A stretch of 64,000 nucleotides of DNA from Durusdinium trenchii. Its lineage: Eukaryota > Sar > Dinophyceae > Suessiales > Symbiodiniaceae. Within the stretch, counting starts at the first letter, position 1, and each line of letters opens with the position of its first letter. Of this stretch, positions 12,571-22,739 are shown piece after piece. The DNA is taken from the NCBI GenBank assembly GCA_963970005.1, contig CAXAMN010018890.1:2271759-2335758 (forward strand), in the 5' to 3' direction. Below the pieces are notes generated by a model. It saw only the letters and a program-made list of their open reading frames with translations, ran no database searches and was not told the DNA's origin. A program made the position numbers and the translations under genes.

Positions 12571-13849
12571 CCCCCCTGCTAAGGGATAGGGATCTAATAT
12601 ATATAATGTCCAGATCAAATACATGGAGCGGAGTTCAACCATGACGAACGCTGAAGATCCAACATTGCAACACGACAGGCGAGCTCATTAGCACCTTACT
12701 GCAGAACCGAAGACAAAAGCAAGATCTTGTTCTAGTGACAAGCAGGGCCAGTAAGAAGTGGAGCCATCGCAAAGCAGGTACGTCATCAGGCGGCCCTGAT
12801 GATATCCTAGGATCGTATGAGGAGCTTCGTTGGATGGAACCTCATACGTCATCATACGTCCTCTCCATCCCTCGGCTAAAAGAAAAATACATTAGTGAAG
12901 GACTCCCTGTGACTCCAAGGGTTTCACACACACACACACGTTGTGTGACTCAGGCTCAGTGCAAGCGATTGATTTTGAATGAACAAGGCGAAGGCCCCGA
13001 GAAGAGGTTCGTGTTTGTTTAATATTCCGTTTCGACATGTTTCGACCCAGCAGACCCCAATCTTGTGCTCAGTGGTCACCGGACAAGGGGGGGCCGGTTG
13101 AAAGGTCCTGCAGGTTGTGGGGTGGTCTGAAGGTTTGTGCCAAGCGCCAGATCATCAGGTTGTGGGTCAGGTTTCAAGGGAAAATATCCCTCCCTAAGCT
13201 CATAGGAGATGATTGATTGTAGCGCCCGAGATTCGCTTGTTGACTCGGATAGCAAATTGCCCAACATGTCAGATCCACATTTGTTCAGTTCTTCCAAGTT
13301 CTTCCAGACATTTTGATACTCTCTACTATCCATCTCTATTCCCCATCACCTCCCTGCATCCACCCTTCCCTCCACCGCTGATGTCCTTCACCTTTTGGTC
13401 AGGAGAACACCCAGACCCTTTGGGCCATCAACTGGGCGTCCTGGTGAATGCGCGCCAGTGGCCTGCACGGCTCTCCTGGTACTTCATCGACTATATGTGA
13501 CAGGGCTCAAGGAGCAAGGAGATGATTTGCCGGGGAGCTTTCTGGGAGAAGGCTCAAGATGTTCAAGGTTCATTGTAGGTGGAGTTGTTTTTGGAGAAGT
13601 GTGAGTGCCTGGTATGGGGTTTGGATGGATTTGGATGGTTCCAATTTGGTCAGCAGTTGGCTACTGAAGCCTGTTAGAAAGCAGCATAAAGTCAATATTA
13701 ATATTGTCATTCATCTTGGCGAAGCCCACAGAGTTTGTTCCTCCCCTTTTTTCTTTGTTGTTTGTTTCTTCTCCTCTATTTTTCCCCAAATAGCGAAGCT
13801 ATGGGGTTCTTACTTCAAATAACAATGAGTTACCCGTGCGCGCTTTCAA

Positions 13850-14285
13850 GACAGGTTGCTGGTGCTGGGTGCCGGTGCTGGTGCTGGTGCTGTGAGCTGG
13901 CTGTGTACGTGGTGGAGACAGGTTGCTGGTGCCGGTGCTGGGTGCCGGGTGCCGGGTGCCGGTGCTGGTGCTCTGAGCTGGCTGTGGGTGCTGGTGCTGG
14001 TGCTGTGAGCTGGCTGTGCACGTGGTGGAGACAGGTTGCTGGTGCTGGGTGCCGGGCGTCGGTGCGGGTGCTGTGAGCTGGCTGTGCACGTGGTGGAGGC
14101 GTGCTGGGTGCTGGGTGCCGGTGCTGGCGCTGGTGCTGTGAGCTGGCTGTGCGTGAGGTGGAGACAGGTTGCTGGTGTTGGTGCCGCGTGCCGGCGCTGG
14201 TGCTGGTGGTGCTCGTTGTGTGCGTGGTGCAGATTGGGTGCTGGTGCCGGGTGCTGGCGCTGGCTGTGCGCGTAATGGAGACACG
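13850..14285 (+). repeat. GC-rich minisatellite with higher-order units
   Basis: Nested tandem repeats: short GGTGCTGGTGCC-type units are organised in longer blocks of roughly 60-100 bases, each carrying TGAGCTGGCTGTG, a CGTGGTGGAGACAGG segment and GTTGCTGGTGC. Copies near the right end have diverged. The long proline/histidine/serine-rich frames on the minus strand come from the repeat and are not genes. Confidence 0.9.
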
Positions 14286-14664
14286 CCACGCTGTATTGCA
14301 TGTAAAGATTGGAGTTGCTGCCAATGCAGGGTGCAGCCCAGATGTTTTTTTGCATGCTTTTGCTATCTGAGGTCTATGCTGGAATACTTTTTTGGTTGAG
14401 TCGGGTTGAGTTCTTCTAGGTTTGCAAACCCTTGGCCTTGGCGTCGCATAGGTAGCCCCCAGTTGATCGGCACCGTATCAGGAAAATATGCATAGACGAA
14501 TGTATATATATATATAGTTATATATATAGCCGACGGCTTGCCAGGATAGAAACCAGGAGAATGATAGCCAATCCATTGATAGAATTTTGTAGCAATCCAT
14601 GCCCTTTGCTGTCACACAGTGCCATGAAATAAACACTATAACTTAATTACTGTATCTCACCAAG

Positions 14665-14844
14665 CGCCAACCGCCAGCTGCCATGCGCTGTTTGAGGTCG
14701 GTCTACCAATTCGCCCGCAGCGACCGCGAACAGCAGTGCTTCGACCAGGTCATGCGGCAGATGCACGTGCGACTCGGCAACGCGGATCCCCATTCCGACC
14801 CAGCCGAGGGGTCTCAAAGCATCCCAGGCATCACGCATGTTTAG
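14665..14844 (+). CDS. Probable terminal exon, unknown protein
   Basis: The + frame has about 80% G or C at third positions over its first 40 codons, contains SVYQFARSDREQQCFDQVMR and VRLGNADPHSDPAEG, and reaches a TAG stop. The possible acceptor is CTCACCAAG. A competing minus-strand frame over the same bases is also open and protein-like (DLVEALLFAVAAGELVD) and would end at a good donor (CTTG|GTGAGA), but its third-position bias is lower (about 64%). I prefer the + strand, which also fits the neighbours, without certainty. Confidence 0.4.
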   Translation, partial: RQPPAAMRCLRSVYQFARSDREQQCFDQVMRQMHVRLGNADPHSDPAEGSQSIPGITHV

Positions 14845-16254
14845 CTCCATCCTTGATGCGCCATAGTGCGCCCATGAGTTTCAAGCGAAGTTCGTTTGGT
14901 GTGTTGGGTGAGCGATTTGAACTACTTTTGGTGTTCACCTTGTGTGTGACCATTGGCAAACCATGGGAGCGATGGCACCCTTCATCGCACCGCAACTCGT
15001 TTGAGTCGTTGCGTCGCGGTCACCAAGGCAACGCGTTTCGGTTCAGAACGGGGCCGGGCCGGAGCCGAGCCAAGGCTTTACTCCCACGATTTCACTTACA
15101 CCTACCAGATCCTCGGCCGGTCGATGGGGTAGGGAGAATGGTGAGATGGGGTCTTCGGAGAAGGTGTTTCTTTATTTGGGGGGGGGCATGCTTAAAGGAA
15201 GAGTATGAACATGAACCTGGCGAAAAATGGCATGGTCTACCGCTGGACACTGGAACCTCCTCCCTTCCATACTACTGCCAAAACTCATGAGTCGAGCGTT
15301 TTGTTGGACTGTAAGAGACGTAAGGACTGTACAAAGTTTGCATTTCTGCACAAAGGGCGGATGGTATTCTGCAGTATTAAACTCCGTGTAGTTTCATCAT
15401 GTTTCATCATTTGTCATAGCGGGGGAACGAGGATCTCACTTTGGGCCACATGCATATCGCAGGGCCAAACGCGTCGAACCCCAAATCAATTCCCACTTGT
15501 CATATCTTGTCATCACTTGTCCAAGAGTCGATCATTGTTGAACATGGTAGAATACGTTCATCAAGCGGCGGGGCGAAAGTATATAAATGCAATCTGATGC
15601 AATGTAGTTTCCCTCACAGGGTCCCGGCGGGTCCCGGTCCTTAGCTGTTCTGTTGGCAACTCTCATCAGAAACCTGGAACTGACTGCTCGCCCCAGACCT
15701 GCTGCCTGTCAAGGACTAAGAAGAGTATGAGTTCTTTGTTGTTGGGCTCCAAGGATTGCAGGCTTGACGCCTCAGCACTTGCTGACGGAGGGCGCAGATG
15801 TGGAGGCGATGGAGAGTGGAGGGTGGACGCTTTTGTATTGGCACTGTGTGGAGGGTGGAGGGTTTTCAACATGATTCAACACTACTTGTATTTGCTTCAC
15901 AGTTTCATCCCCCTCAGCTACTCAAGCCTGCGGGCTCCGCATGGCTCCGCCAACTGCTTCCATATGGAAGGATGGATTTCCTTTTCGACTCACAGTTGTT
16001 GATGCAAAAGGCAAATTCATGCAAATTCACATTCCAACAATCCCGAAACTAATGTTCAATGTGTATATACAGGATTTGGGGATGTGGACTGGAAGCACTA
16101 AGCACAGCTATTTTGTGAAATTGTCATGAATTGTCACTCCCTTCCTTGTTCTATGTCACCTAAACTACTCCCATCCAAATGCCAGCTCCACAGCCGGACT
16201 CCTGCTGCGCAGACCACGCATCATTTGCTCCCTGGCACCCGCTAGCGCCCTCAG
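14845..16254. other. Intergenic or intronic stretch, nothing supported
   Basis: Several frames of 60-180 codons occur on the + strand but show no third-position bias and change frame without splice signals. A GC-rich patch near 14990-15080 has no consistent frame. Confidence 0.3.
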
Positions 16255-16374
16255 GTGCCGGTCTTCTATTGGCCGGAGCACCCCGAGGGCCAGGGACGTT
16301 TGCAGGGGGTGCCCCTGAAGCGGCTGATTCTGAACATGAACCGAACGCCTTACGAGCTCCGGGGCTGGTGCCAG
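16255..16374 (+). CDS. Exon with start of an RGWC-x-AE motif
   Basis: Forty codons in phase 0 between the acceptor GCCCTCAG and a GC donor (CCAG|GCGGGA). Third positions are about 87% G or C. The product contains VFYWPEHPEGQG and LILNMNRTPYELRGWCQ. Joined to the exon at 16733 it gives RGWCQAEAQWSS. RGWC-x-x-E motifs recur in dinoflagellate proteins of unassigned function. The GC donor is a known non-canonical class in dinoflagellates. Function cannot be stated. Confidence 0.7.
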
Positions 16375-16732
16375 GCGGGATGGCAGATTGCAGATGGCGC
16401 GGGGAGAAAAAACGCCTTGCAGCTTCTTCCACGGGGAGTTCAGTTGAACTTGACTTCTTCAAAACGATTAAGAGGAAAAAGCATGAAAACGAGTGATTAA
16501 GAAGGACAAATTGTGAGCAATTTACCTTATAGGTGGCTGGATGGCTTTGATTTACCAGAGCTAGGCTGCTCATCCAGTTCAGAATGAAAACATGCATGTG
16601 CACAAAAACCAGGAGTGCCCATAATTGTGTGATAGTTATTTTTGTGTTTTATATGTGTGGCGATGGTTTTGAGGTCCAGCTTCGTTTTCTTCGGTCATTC
16701 ACCTCCTTTGCTTTGCTTCTCCAGCTCTCGAG

Positions 16733-16899
16733 GCGGAGGCGCAGTGGTCGTCCATGCGTTGCTCCTCCGCGCGGCTGGTGCTGCTGGACGGCCTTCCCTC
16801 GCTGCCGGACGAGGCGGGGAAGGCGCCGATGACGCCGGAGACCTTCCAGACACTTGGCGCGAGGCAAAGACCGGCGATGCACGCCCCTTCTGGGGCAGG
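16733..16899 (+). CDS. Exon completing the RGWC-x-AE motif
   Basis: It begins after TCTCGAG with AEAQWSSMRCSSARLVLLDG and continues SLPDEAGKAPMTPETFQ, ending near a GG|GTGAGA donor. Third positions are strongly G or C. It joins in phase with the exon at 16255 across a 358-base GC-AG intron. The segment is mixed hydrophobic and acidic and probably part of a globular domain. Confidence 0.7.
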
Positions 16900-17037
16900 G
16901 TGAGAGTAGGTGAGAGTATTATAAGTATTATCCTCTCGGACTGTCCCTGTTCCACAGTCATGCACGGTCCATTCTTCAGTGCTTCATGCATTTTCATGCC
17001 ACCTTCCGGGCGCAAGAAACATCGCGGTCATGTGCAG

Positions 17038-17169
17038 CGGGACACGGTGCAAACACGCAGCGGGTGATCGAACGGCCCAGGACACGGATCGCCCAAGGCT
17101 CATTGAAGTTCACTCACCGCAATGACCAGGACCCCGTGACCGCATCGCACGCCATGCGGTCACGGCTGG
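17038..17169 (+). CDS. Exon, basic/polar segment
   Basis: After the acceptor ATGTGCAG the frame reads GHGANTQRVIERPRTRIAQG and then SLKFTHRNDQDPVTASHAMR, with about 70% G or C at third positions, ending near CGGCTG|GTGAGG. Phase does not match the previous exon as I drew it, so one boundary is off or a small exon is missing. No domain recognised. Confidence 0.45.
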
Positions 17170-17454
17170 TGAGGTCCCATTCAGGGAGAGATTTGGAGGG
17201 ATCGAAAGAGGACTGATATACCTGACATTAGGTGCTTGCTAGGTGAGTCTTGATTGAATTTGTAGAGCAACTAGTGTCTAGTATAGTATCTCCCGCAACT
17301 GAAATAAGTATCAAGATATTATTACTATACTGCCTCCCTGTACCAGTTAAGAAAAGATGGTGCAGCATGGTAAAGTCAAGCTTCACTTTCGGGGGGGGGG
17401 GGAGCTCATCTCAAAACCCAGTTCTTTTTGGTTGCAACAAGCTGGCTAAGACAG

Positions 17455-17607
17455 CAGGATCTTCAGAGGACATGCCGGCTTCAGCGATGCCAGGAGGCGG
17501 TCACCCGCTTACAGGAGAAGGTCTTCCTGATGAAAGCTTGGGAGGCCATGGTGGAGAGTCGCGCGAGAGAGAGACGAGGGGAGTGGATCAAGTGGGCTAT
17601 CACTTGG
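17455..17607 (+). CDS. Coiled-coil exon
   Basis: Fifty-one codons, phase 0 at both ends, acceptor AAGACAG, donor CTTGG|GTACAT. It reads QDLQRTCRLQRCQEAVTRLQ then EKVFLMKAWEAMVESRARER and EWIKWAITW: a continuous charged amphipathic helix of coiled-coil type. It is in phase with the next exon at 17837. Confidence 0.65.
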
Positions 17608-17836
17608 GTACATCTAAAAGAGAGCTGACAGCGCACCATGCGCTGGAAGTAGATCGTCCGAAATACACATGACTGAGTTACTGAATTCTGTTGGCAAGCA
17701 TCAGCAGTTTACATCATGTAACAACTCTGGAGCCTTGCGCAGTATCCATGAAGCACGCCTACGACCCAATAGCAGCACCCCAAACGAAAAAGAAAACAGT
17801 TCTTCTCCGCCTTCTCCCTAACTATCCTCCCATCAG

Positions 17837-17990
17837 GCCAAGGCTCACACATGCGTCATCATGTGCGTCGACGAGCCTTTTGAGGCTCACGAGTTGGTCT
17901 TGAGCCGCTTGCCGCGCTCGGAGATGCCAGTGCTGTGCGACTCGCTACCCTACTACGCACGGCTGCAGAAGCTCGTGCCCTGGTGGAGAG
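17837..17990 (+). CDS. Exon following the coiled coil
   Basis: After the acceptor CCATCAG the frame starts AKAHTCVIMCVDEPFEAHEL and continues VLSRLPRSEMPVLCDSLPYY to LQKLVPWWR, ending at GAGAG|GTGGAG. Third positions are about 85% G or C and the phase matches the preceding exon. An alternative frame over the 3' half (LLRTAAEARALVERWRAAG) is weaker. Family not recognised. Confidence 0.6.
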
Positions 17991-18837
17991 GTGGAGGGCG
18001 GCTGGAAAGCACATGGCCCGTGAAAAGGAACTCACTCGCGTTGGATGGTTTAGTTGGTTTAGTTTAGTGGTGGAGAGATGTTTTTGTGGTGGTGTTGTTT
18101 TTTACTGCCAGGGTTTTGGGTGTTTATGATGCCTGTGTTTGACGGGTAAGCTTGGCGGTGTGGCACCGTACATGGTTTCCAACCCAATGGCAGTGTTGTT
18201 TCCCACTCTCCAAGAACCATGTAAGTGGAACATAGCCTCAGAAGATGAATGATGTTCCAATTTTCCTTTACACGCCGGATAGTTGTTCATAGCTGTTCGT
18301 GCCTGTTGTCGGCATGGTCGATTCTGGGCAGGTCGAAACCTTGTTTACTCGCAGGGATTAAGTCCAGTGGCTTCCGCTCCAGGCGGTGAACTCCAGCCGC
18401 CTCTCTGACGAGTTCTTTGCACCTCGGTGCTCGTTTGTTTCAGATTCATGCTGTCTCGTGCGCACGTTCTTTGGGCTCGGAACGCGTCCAAACCGTGGGG
18501 CGTGGTTGTGGGCTTGGTGGTCACTGCTCTATTGACTATTGGTTGTGAGTTTGTTCTTCTTGGTGCGTTGGTGTTTGTTAAGCTGTTGCCCATGTTCAAT
18601 CAGAATCCACGATAGATAGTGTGCTCAGTGCTCGTCCCCAACCCAAGCTGAGCAAAGCGAATCATGTTGCAGATTCCCTGCAGCAAGTGGCACCCAGCGG
18701 ATGGAGGCCAGCCCCCAGGGCGCCCAACGGATGTTGAAACCTCGAAGTAAGTTTGTTTGGATTACCTTTGGCGATTTTTTCGGAGATCCAGGTGCCGAAA
18801 TTCCCACCATGCTTCCGGGGCCAGCGGTTGAGAACAG

Positions 18838-18939
18838 GTGGCGCTGCAAAACCCGGCGCTGGTCATCGAAGAGTTGGACCTGCAGGCCAACGATGCTTTG
18901 AGTCTTCATGGCGACTTGGCGCGTTCGGAGTGGAACGCT
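18838..18939 (+). CDS. Leucine-rich-repeat-like exon
   Basis: Thirty-four codons after GAGAACAG containing NPALVIEELDLQANDALSL. The L-x-x-L-x-L-x-x-N spacing resembles a leucine-rich repeat of the ribonuclease-inhibitor/NLR type, and clearer repeats follow at 20136 and 20741. The donor GAACGCT|GTGAGG is the first convincing one downstream. Confidence 0.5.
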
Positions 18940-20135
18940 GTGAGGAGTTCCTTCACAACTGGCGCATTTGATGATGTCAATTGTTCAATTCGATTCATGT
19001 TGTTGCGTTTTCTTGAGGATTTGTTTGAATTTGGGCAATGTGAAGCTTGCTGTGGCAGAGAGTGTTGGGAGGAACTTTGGAAGTCCTTCACGTACACCAG
19101 AAACTGCCAAAGTAGTGTTCGAACGCGGCAACTATAGGCACCATGCTCACCAAATCATGACCCCCCCTGGATGGCAGCAGAACAGCTGGCAAGGGCATTC
19201 CAAATCGTTTTTACAAATGACCCAGATGGTTCTACATGTACGAAGCCAGAGTTCTTGTTGTTTTGGAGATCGTTGATCGCACGAAGGTTTAGACAGCTTC
19301 TTGGGCGAGACGCTGAGCCTACGAGACCTGAATCTCAGCAGGAGACCTGGCGATATGCGGTGCTGGACAACTGGTGGGGTGAGACGACTGGTCGACTGGG
19401 GACGTGGGTAAACCCCCATGAGCTGTTTGAGTCGGAAACTGCTTTGGGCTTTGGATTTGCATGATTCCCAACGATGTTGTAGGGCTCTGAGTGTCGAAGG
19501 TAAGACCCATCAGGAGGTCGGGACGGAGCATCTCCACTGCATGCGAGGAACTGCTTCGGCGACGCAGACGCTGAGCAACTCGCTTTGGGTTTGGCACGCT
19601 GCCAGTCGCCCTTGCGGTGGCTGGCGCCCTGTCAGCAGTGGAGCGGTGGTTGGCGGTGGGTACTTTCTCAGCTGGGGGGGCCGTTTTTAGTGGCAGCACC
19701 ATGCCCTTAATTATCCATGCAGGTGGCAGATGGACAGTTTCATCAACGGCTTTGGGAATCAGAGCTCTCAATTCTTGGGTGAGATTTCCTGAGAGACTTG
19801 GATGTACCGTGATGTGCCACGTTACACAAAACTGATGTTTTTGGGTGAATGTTCGGATGAGAAGGAAGACACGTTGTTGTGCAATTGATCTGAAGGTTTG
19901 CTGAACCAAGGTTTCTTTGTACGGTGTTTGGCACTCCCAAGATTGAGGTGTTGAGTGACTGCATGTTTAGATGGTGAAAGGATCATGACTCTTGAGCACG
20001 TCCTAGCAGCAGAAAAGGGTGCCCATTCCGACGAAACAATTAGGTTGGTTGAGCCAGTGTTGTCATAGACCAATGTCATACCAATGTCATATTGGAACTT
20101 GAATTGCTCGCCCTGTGATCCAGTCATCGCCCCAG

Positions 20136-20308
20136 CACCACCTCGAGGACCTGAGCTTCAATGAACTCGGCTGTCGCGGCTGCACGGCACTGGGCGAGGC
20201 GCTGCTGCTGCGGCGCCGTGGAAGCAGAGTTTCGGGCCTCGATGAGCGTTTCGGGCGTAGCTTCCAAGAGCTGCGCTTGCGCGGGAACCGCATCGCGAAC
20301 CCAGGACG
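20136..20308 (+). CDS. Leucine-rich-repeat exon
   Basis: After the acceptor CGCCCCAG the frame reads HHLEDLSFNELGCRGCTALG then EALLLRRRGSR, and further on FQELRLRGNRIANPG, ending at GGACG|GTGAGG. LEDLSFNELGCRGCTALGEAL followed by LRLRGNRI is the typical alternation of ribonuclease-inhibitor-like leucine-rich repeats, which mediate protein-protein contacts. Third positions are about 80% G or C. It would belong to the gene ending at 21372. Confidence 0.65.
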
Positions 20309-20740
20309 GTGAGGGGGGCAGCCGGTAGCTGAAGTGGAGAGGAGTACCAGGATGACTTGGAAACGGTGGGGAAGAACTCATGAGCCTATGGCCTATGGGC
20401 CTGGGATGGCCTGGGAGGTGTTCCAAGCAGGAACGAGGAGTTGAAGCTGCAGTAACCGGCAATTGTCAGCACTAAGTAGCTTCGCAGGACTTGAGTTCCC
20501 ATGTAAATTTAATGTATACAGAACTATACTAGGCACTTGCTCACATAATTAGACCCATTTTGGAGGGCACATGCGTGGACCAATTATATATTTGTTTGAG
20601 ACTTTCTGACCACCTTGTGGAATAGACCTCCCTGCTTTCCTGTCAGCCTCCCTCCCCATTTCAGATTTACACCCTGCTTCCAGCTGGTTTCTGTCTGCCG
20701 CACCATTTTTCAACAGACTGGCACGCGGCTTCGGCTGCAG

Positions 20741-20832
20741 GAGCTTTGGCCTTAGCGGACTGTTTGAAACGGAGCGGAGCCCAGCTGCAGGTAGACCTGG
20801 AGTGGAATTTGATAACCAGCGCCTTGGACATG
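20741..20832 (+). CDS. Leucine-rich-repeat exon, 3' end uncertain
   Basis: After TCGGCTGCAG the frame reads ALALADCLKRSGAQLQVDLE then WNLITSAL. A-L-x-x-C-L followed by L-x-V-D-L-x-x-N-x-I-T is another ribonuclease-inhibitor-type repeat. A GT donor inside it (CTGCAG|GTAGAC) would cut the repeat in half, so I let it run past that point; the true 3' end is unresolved. Confidence 0.5.
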
Positions 20833-21256
20833 TCTTTTTCCTTTGGGACACTCCAAGTTCTCCTTCTTATTTGGGGCTTCCACCGATGGAACTCCCCCGC
20901 CCCCCTTGATGGGCCTCGTCAGGCCAGCGCCGGACCGGGGAGGAGTCACAGGTTGCACGCAGGAGTCAGATGCATCATGATGTTGGGAGCAGGAGACAAG
21001 GAATGAAAAGGGTCTTCCGGGGTCAAGCGAAAAACCGTGAAAAACCGATGAATGACGATCAACGAGGATGTTCATGGCGCCATGGGGCGTGCGGGGTCGT
21101 GTAGGTTGGTGCCAGACCTTTTCTCTAAATGATTGGTGATTGCCAGTCGGCAAATGTTTGGTAAGGTGTCAACCATTGGTATCCATTGGTGAATCCTAGT
21201 GTTTGTAGTCGAGCCAGGCATGTTCAGCGACCTCTTCCTCCGCCTTTCCACTTCAG

Positions 21257-21372
21257 GTGACGTGGCTTCCGCCTGGGTGGATTTGCTCGTGCATCCCGAC
21301 GGCCAGCCCCGCGCAGTGGGCGCGCCCTGCGCCGCGGTGGCGCAGGCTGTGGCCGTGGTGGCGGCGGAATGA
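21257..21372 (+). CDS. Terminal exon, alanine/valine-rich C-terminus
   Basis: It starts after CCACTTCAG and runs to a TGA stop with 85-90% G or C at third positions. It reads DVASAWVDLLVHPDGQPRAV then PCAAVAQAVAVVAAE. This is probably the 3' end of the gene with the leucine-rich repeats. Connection to the exon at 20741 is not in phase as drawn, so a linking exon is missing. Confidence 0.6.
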
Positions 21373-22022
21373 CGGGCGGCGGAGAGGACAAAGATGGAGA
21401 AGCGGTCGAAGTGCCTGGACGTGCAACCTAAAGCCTGAAGAGTCAAGAATGCATGATAATGCAAGATTCGAACAGTGGAAAGAACACTGTCAGAGCTTGT
21501 TGATTATAACATACATACATATATGTAGTGTGAAGTTTGCTGATTCTGTATGCAACAATTAGCAGCGATGCCAGGAGCCCCTAGTAGCGTCCTTGCTCCT
21601 AGTAGCGATGACAGGAGCCCCTAGTAGCGTCCCTTTGCTCCTAACCTTCCTTCCCTTACCCTTTACTTGCACCATAAACATTCATTAATCATTAACATCT
21701 AACATGCTATGATTCTAAGGAAGAACAGGGGCAACATGCCTTGATAGTGCCTTTGATTTAAGGTAGTATTTAAGGATATTCAAGGTATAATAATATAATC
21801 GACATTAATCAATGTACCTTTCTAAATGACCCTTTTATCCGTCCTTATCCGCCAACTGCTGCCTCTCATTTGGAACCTCCGGTACTCAGAGGGTCTCATC
21901 ATAAGCGGTTCAACTTGCAAGTAAATACGCGTGTTGCGTTCCCGAAGACAGATCGTTCAGGCCTCTCTTCCAGTACTGCTCCTACATATCCAAATGATTG
22001 GATTACAAACTGCTTATCCGAG

Positions 22023-22170
22023 GTTTCTGGCCAAATCCTTGGCTTTATTGCCGCTCTTGCCCCAAGCGCCATTTTTGGCCGCCGAGCTGTCCAGCGCCGG
22101 CGGCGCGCCACCCGACCTCTTCGTCTATGCGACAGCGCCTGCGGCACTTGCTGCAGCTTTGCTGCTAGAG
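22023..22170 (+). CDS. Membrane-protein exon
   Basis: Acceptor TATCCGAG, donor CTAGAG|GTATTC. The frame reads FLAKSLALLPLLPQAPFLAA, a polar GGAPPDL loop, then FVYATAPAALAAALLLE: two hydrophobic stretches separated by a loop. Third positions are strongly G or C. It starts a different gene from the one ending at 21372. Transporter or channel class cannot be told. Confidence 0.55.
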
Positions 22171-22569
22171 GTATTCTTCGTCCTTTGCACCGGAGGGTGT
22201 CGCAGCTGCAGGCAGCTCTGGAGGGTTTTCAGGACGAGGTGTGTGAAACAGAGCTGACCACAAACTTGTTGGGCAATTGTTGCTACACCAAGCGCTCATC
22301 AACGAGTCGGCTACACTTCACGTCCGTGTTTGGGACAATCTCAATTTTGACACACACACACACACACACCCAGTGAACCCTGGATAGGGCAACATCAATT
22401 ACCGTTGGTTAGATATGCTCCAGGTGTTTTGCAAATACAATATTTTATCAAACCTGTTGTTTTTCCAGTCGTTTCTTTCCACTCGCCGCCCGTCCCTCCA
22501 TTGCTGTAGTTCTTTTGATCATGTTTTGATGCTCCTTAGCGGGAAAAAACTCGTCAATCACTCCAGCAG

Positions 22570-22739
22570 GTGTGCCACTTTGGATTTCTTGACCTTCTTG
22601 CTGAGCTCCACAGTGAACGCTTTGGTCTTCCTCCTGTCCTTCGGAAGCCTCGGCTTTGCCACCCTGCACAATGCCACGGAGATCCTGCCCGGCTGCCAAG
22701 CGAGCCTGACCTGTCAGGCGCTGTGCCCGGCGCTTTGCG
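22570..22739 (+). CDS. Membrane-protein exon with cysteine-rich loop
   Basis: After CTCCAGCAG the frame contains LDFLTFLLSSTVNALVFLLS, a clear transmembrane helix, then FGSLGFATLHNATEILPGCQ and LTCQALCPALC, ending at TTTGCG|GTGCTG. About 80% of third positions are G or C. HNAT is a possible N-glycosylation site. Probably the same gene as 22023, with an exon missing between them because the phases do not match. Confidence 0.55.

Noticed and set aside
13799-14355. Three 160-170-codon proline/histidine/serine-rich minus-strand frames
   Set aside because: All arise from the GC minisatellite, which leaves every frame open.
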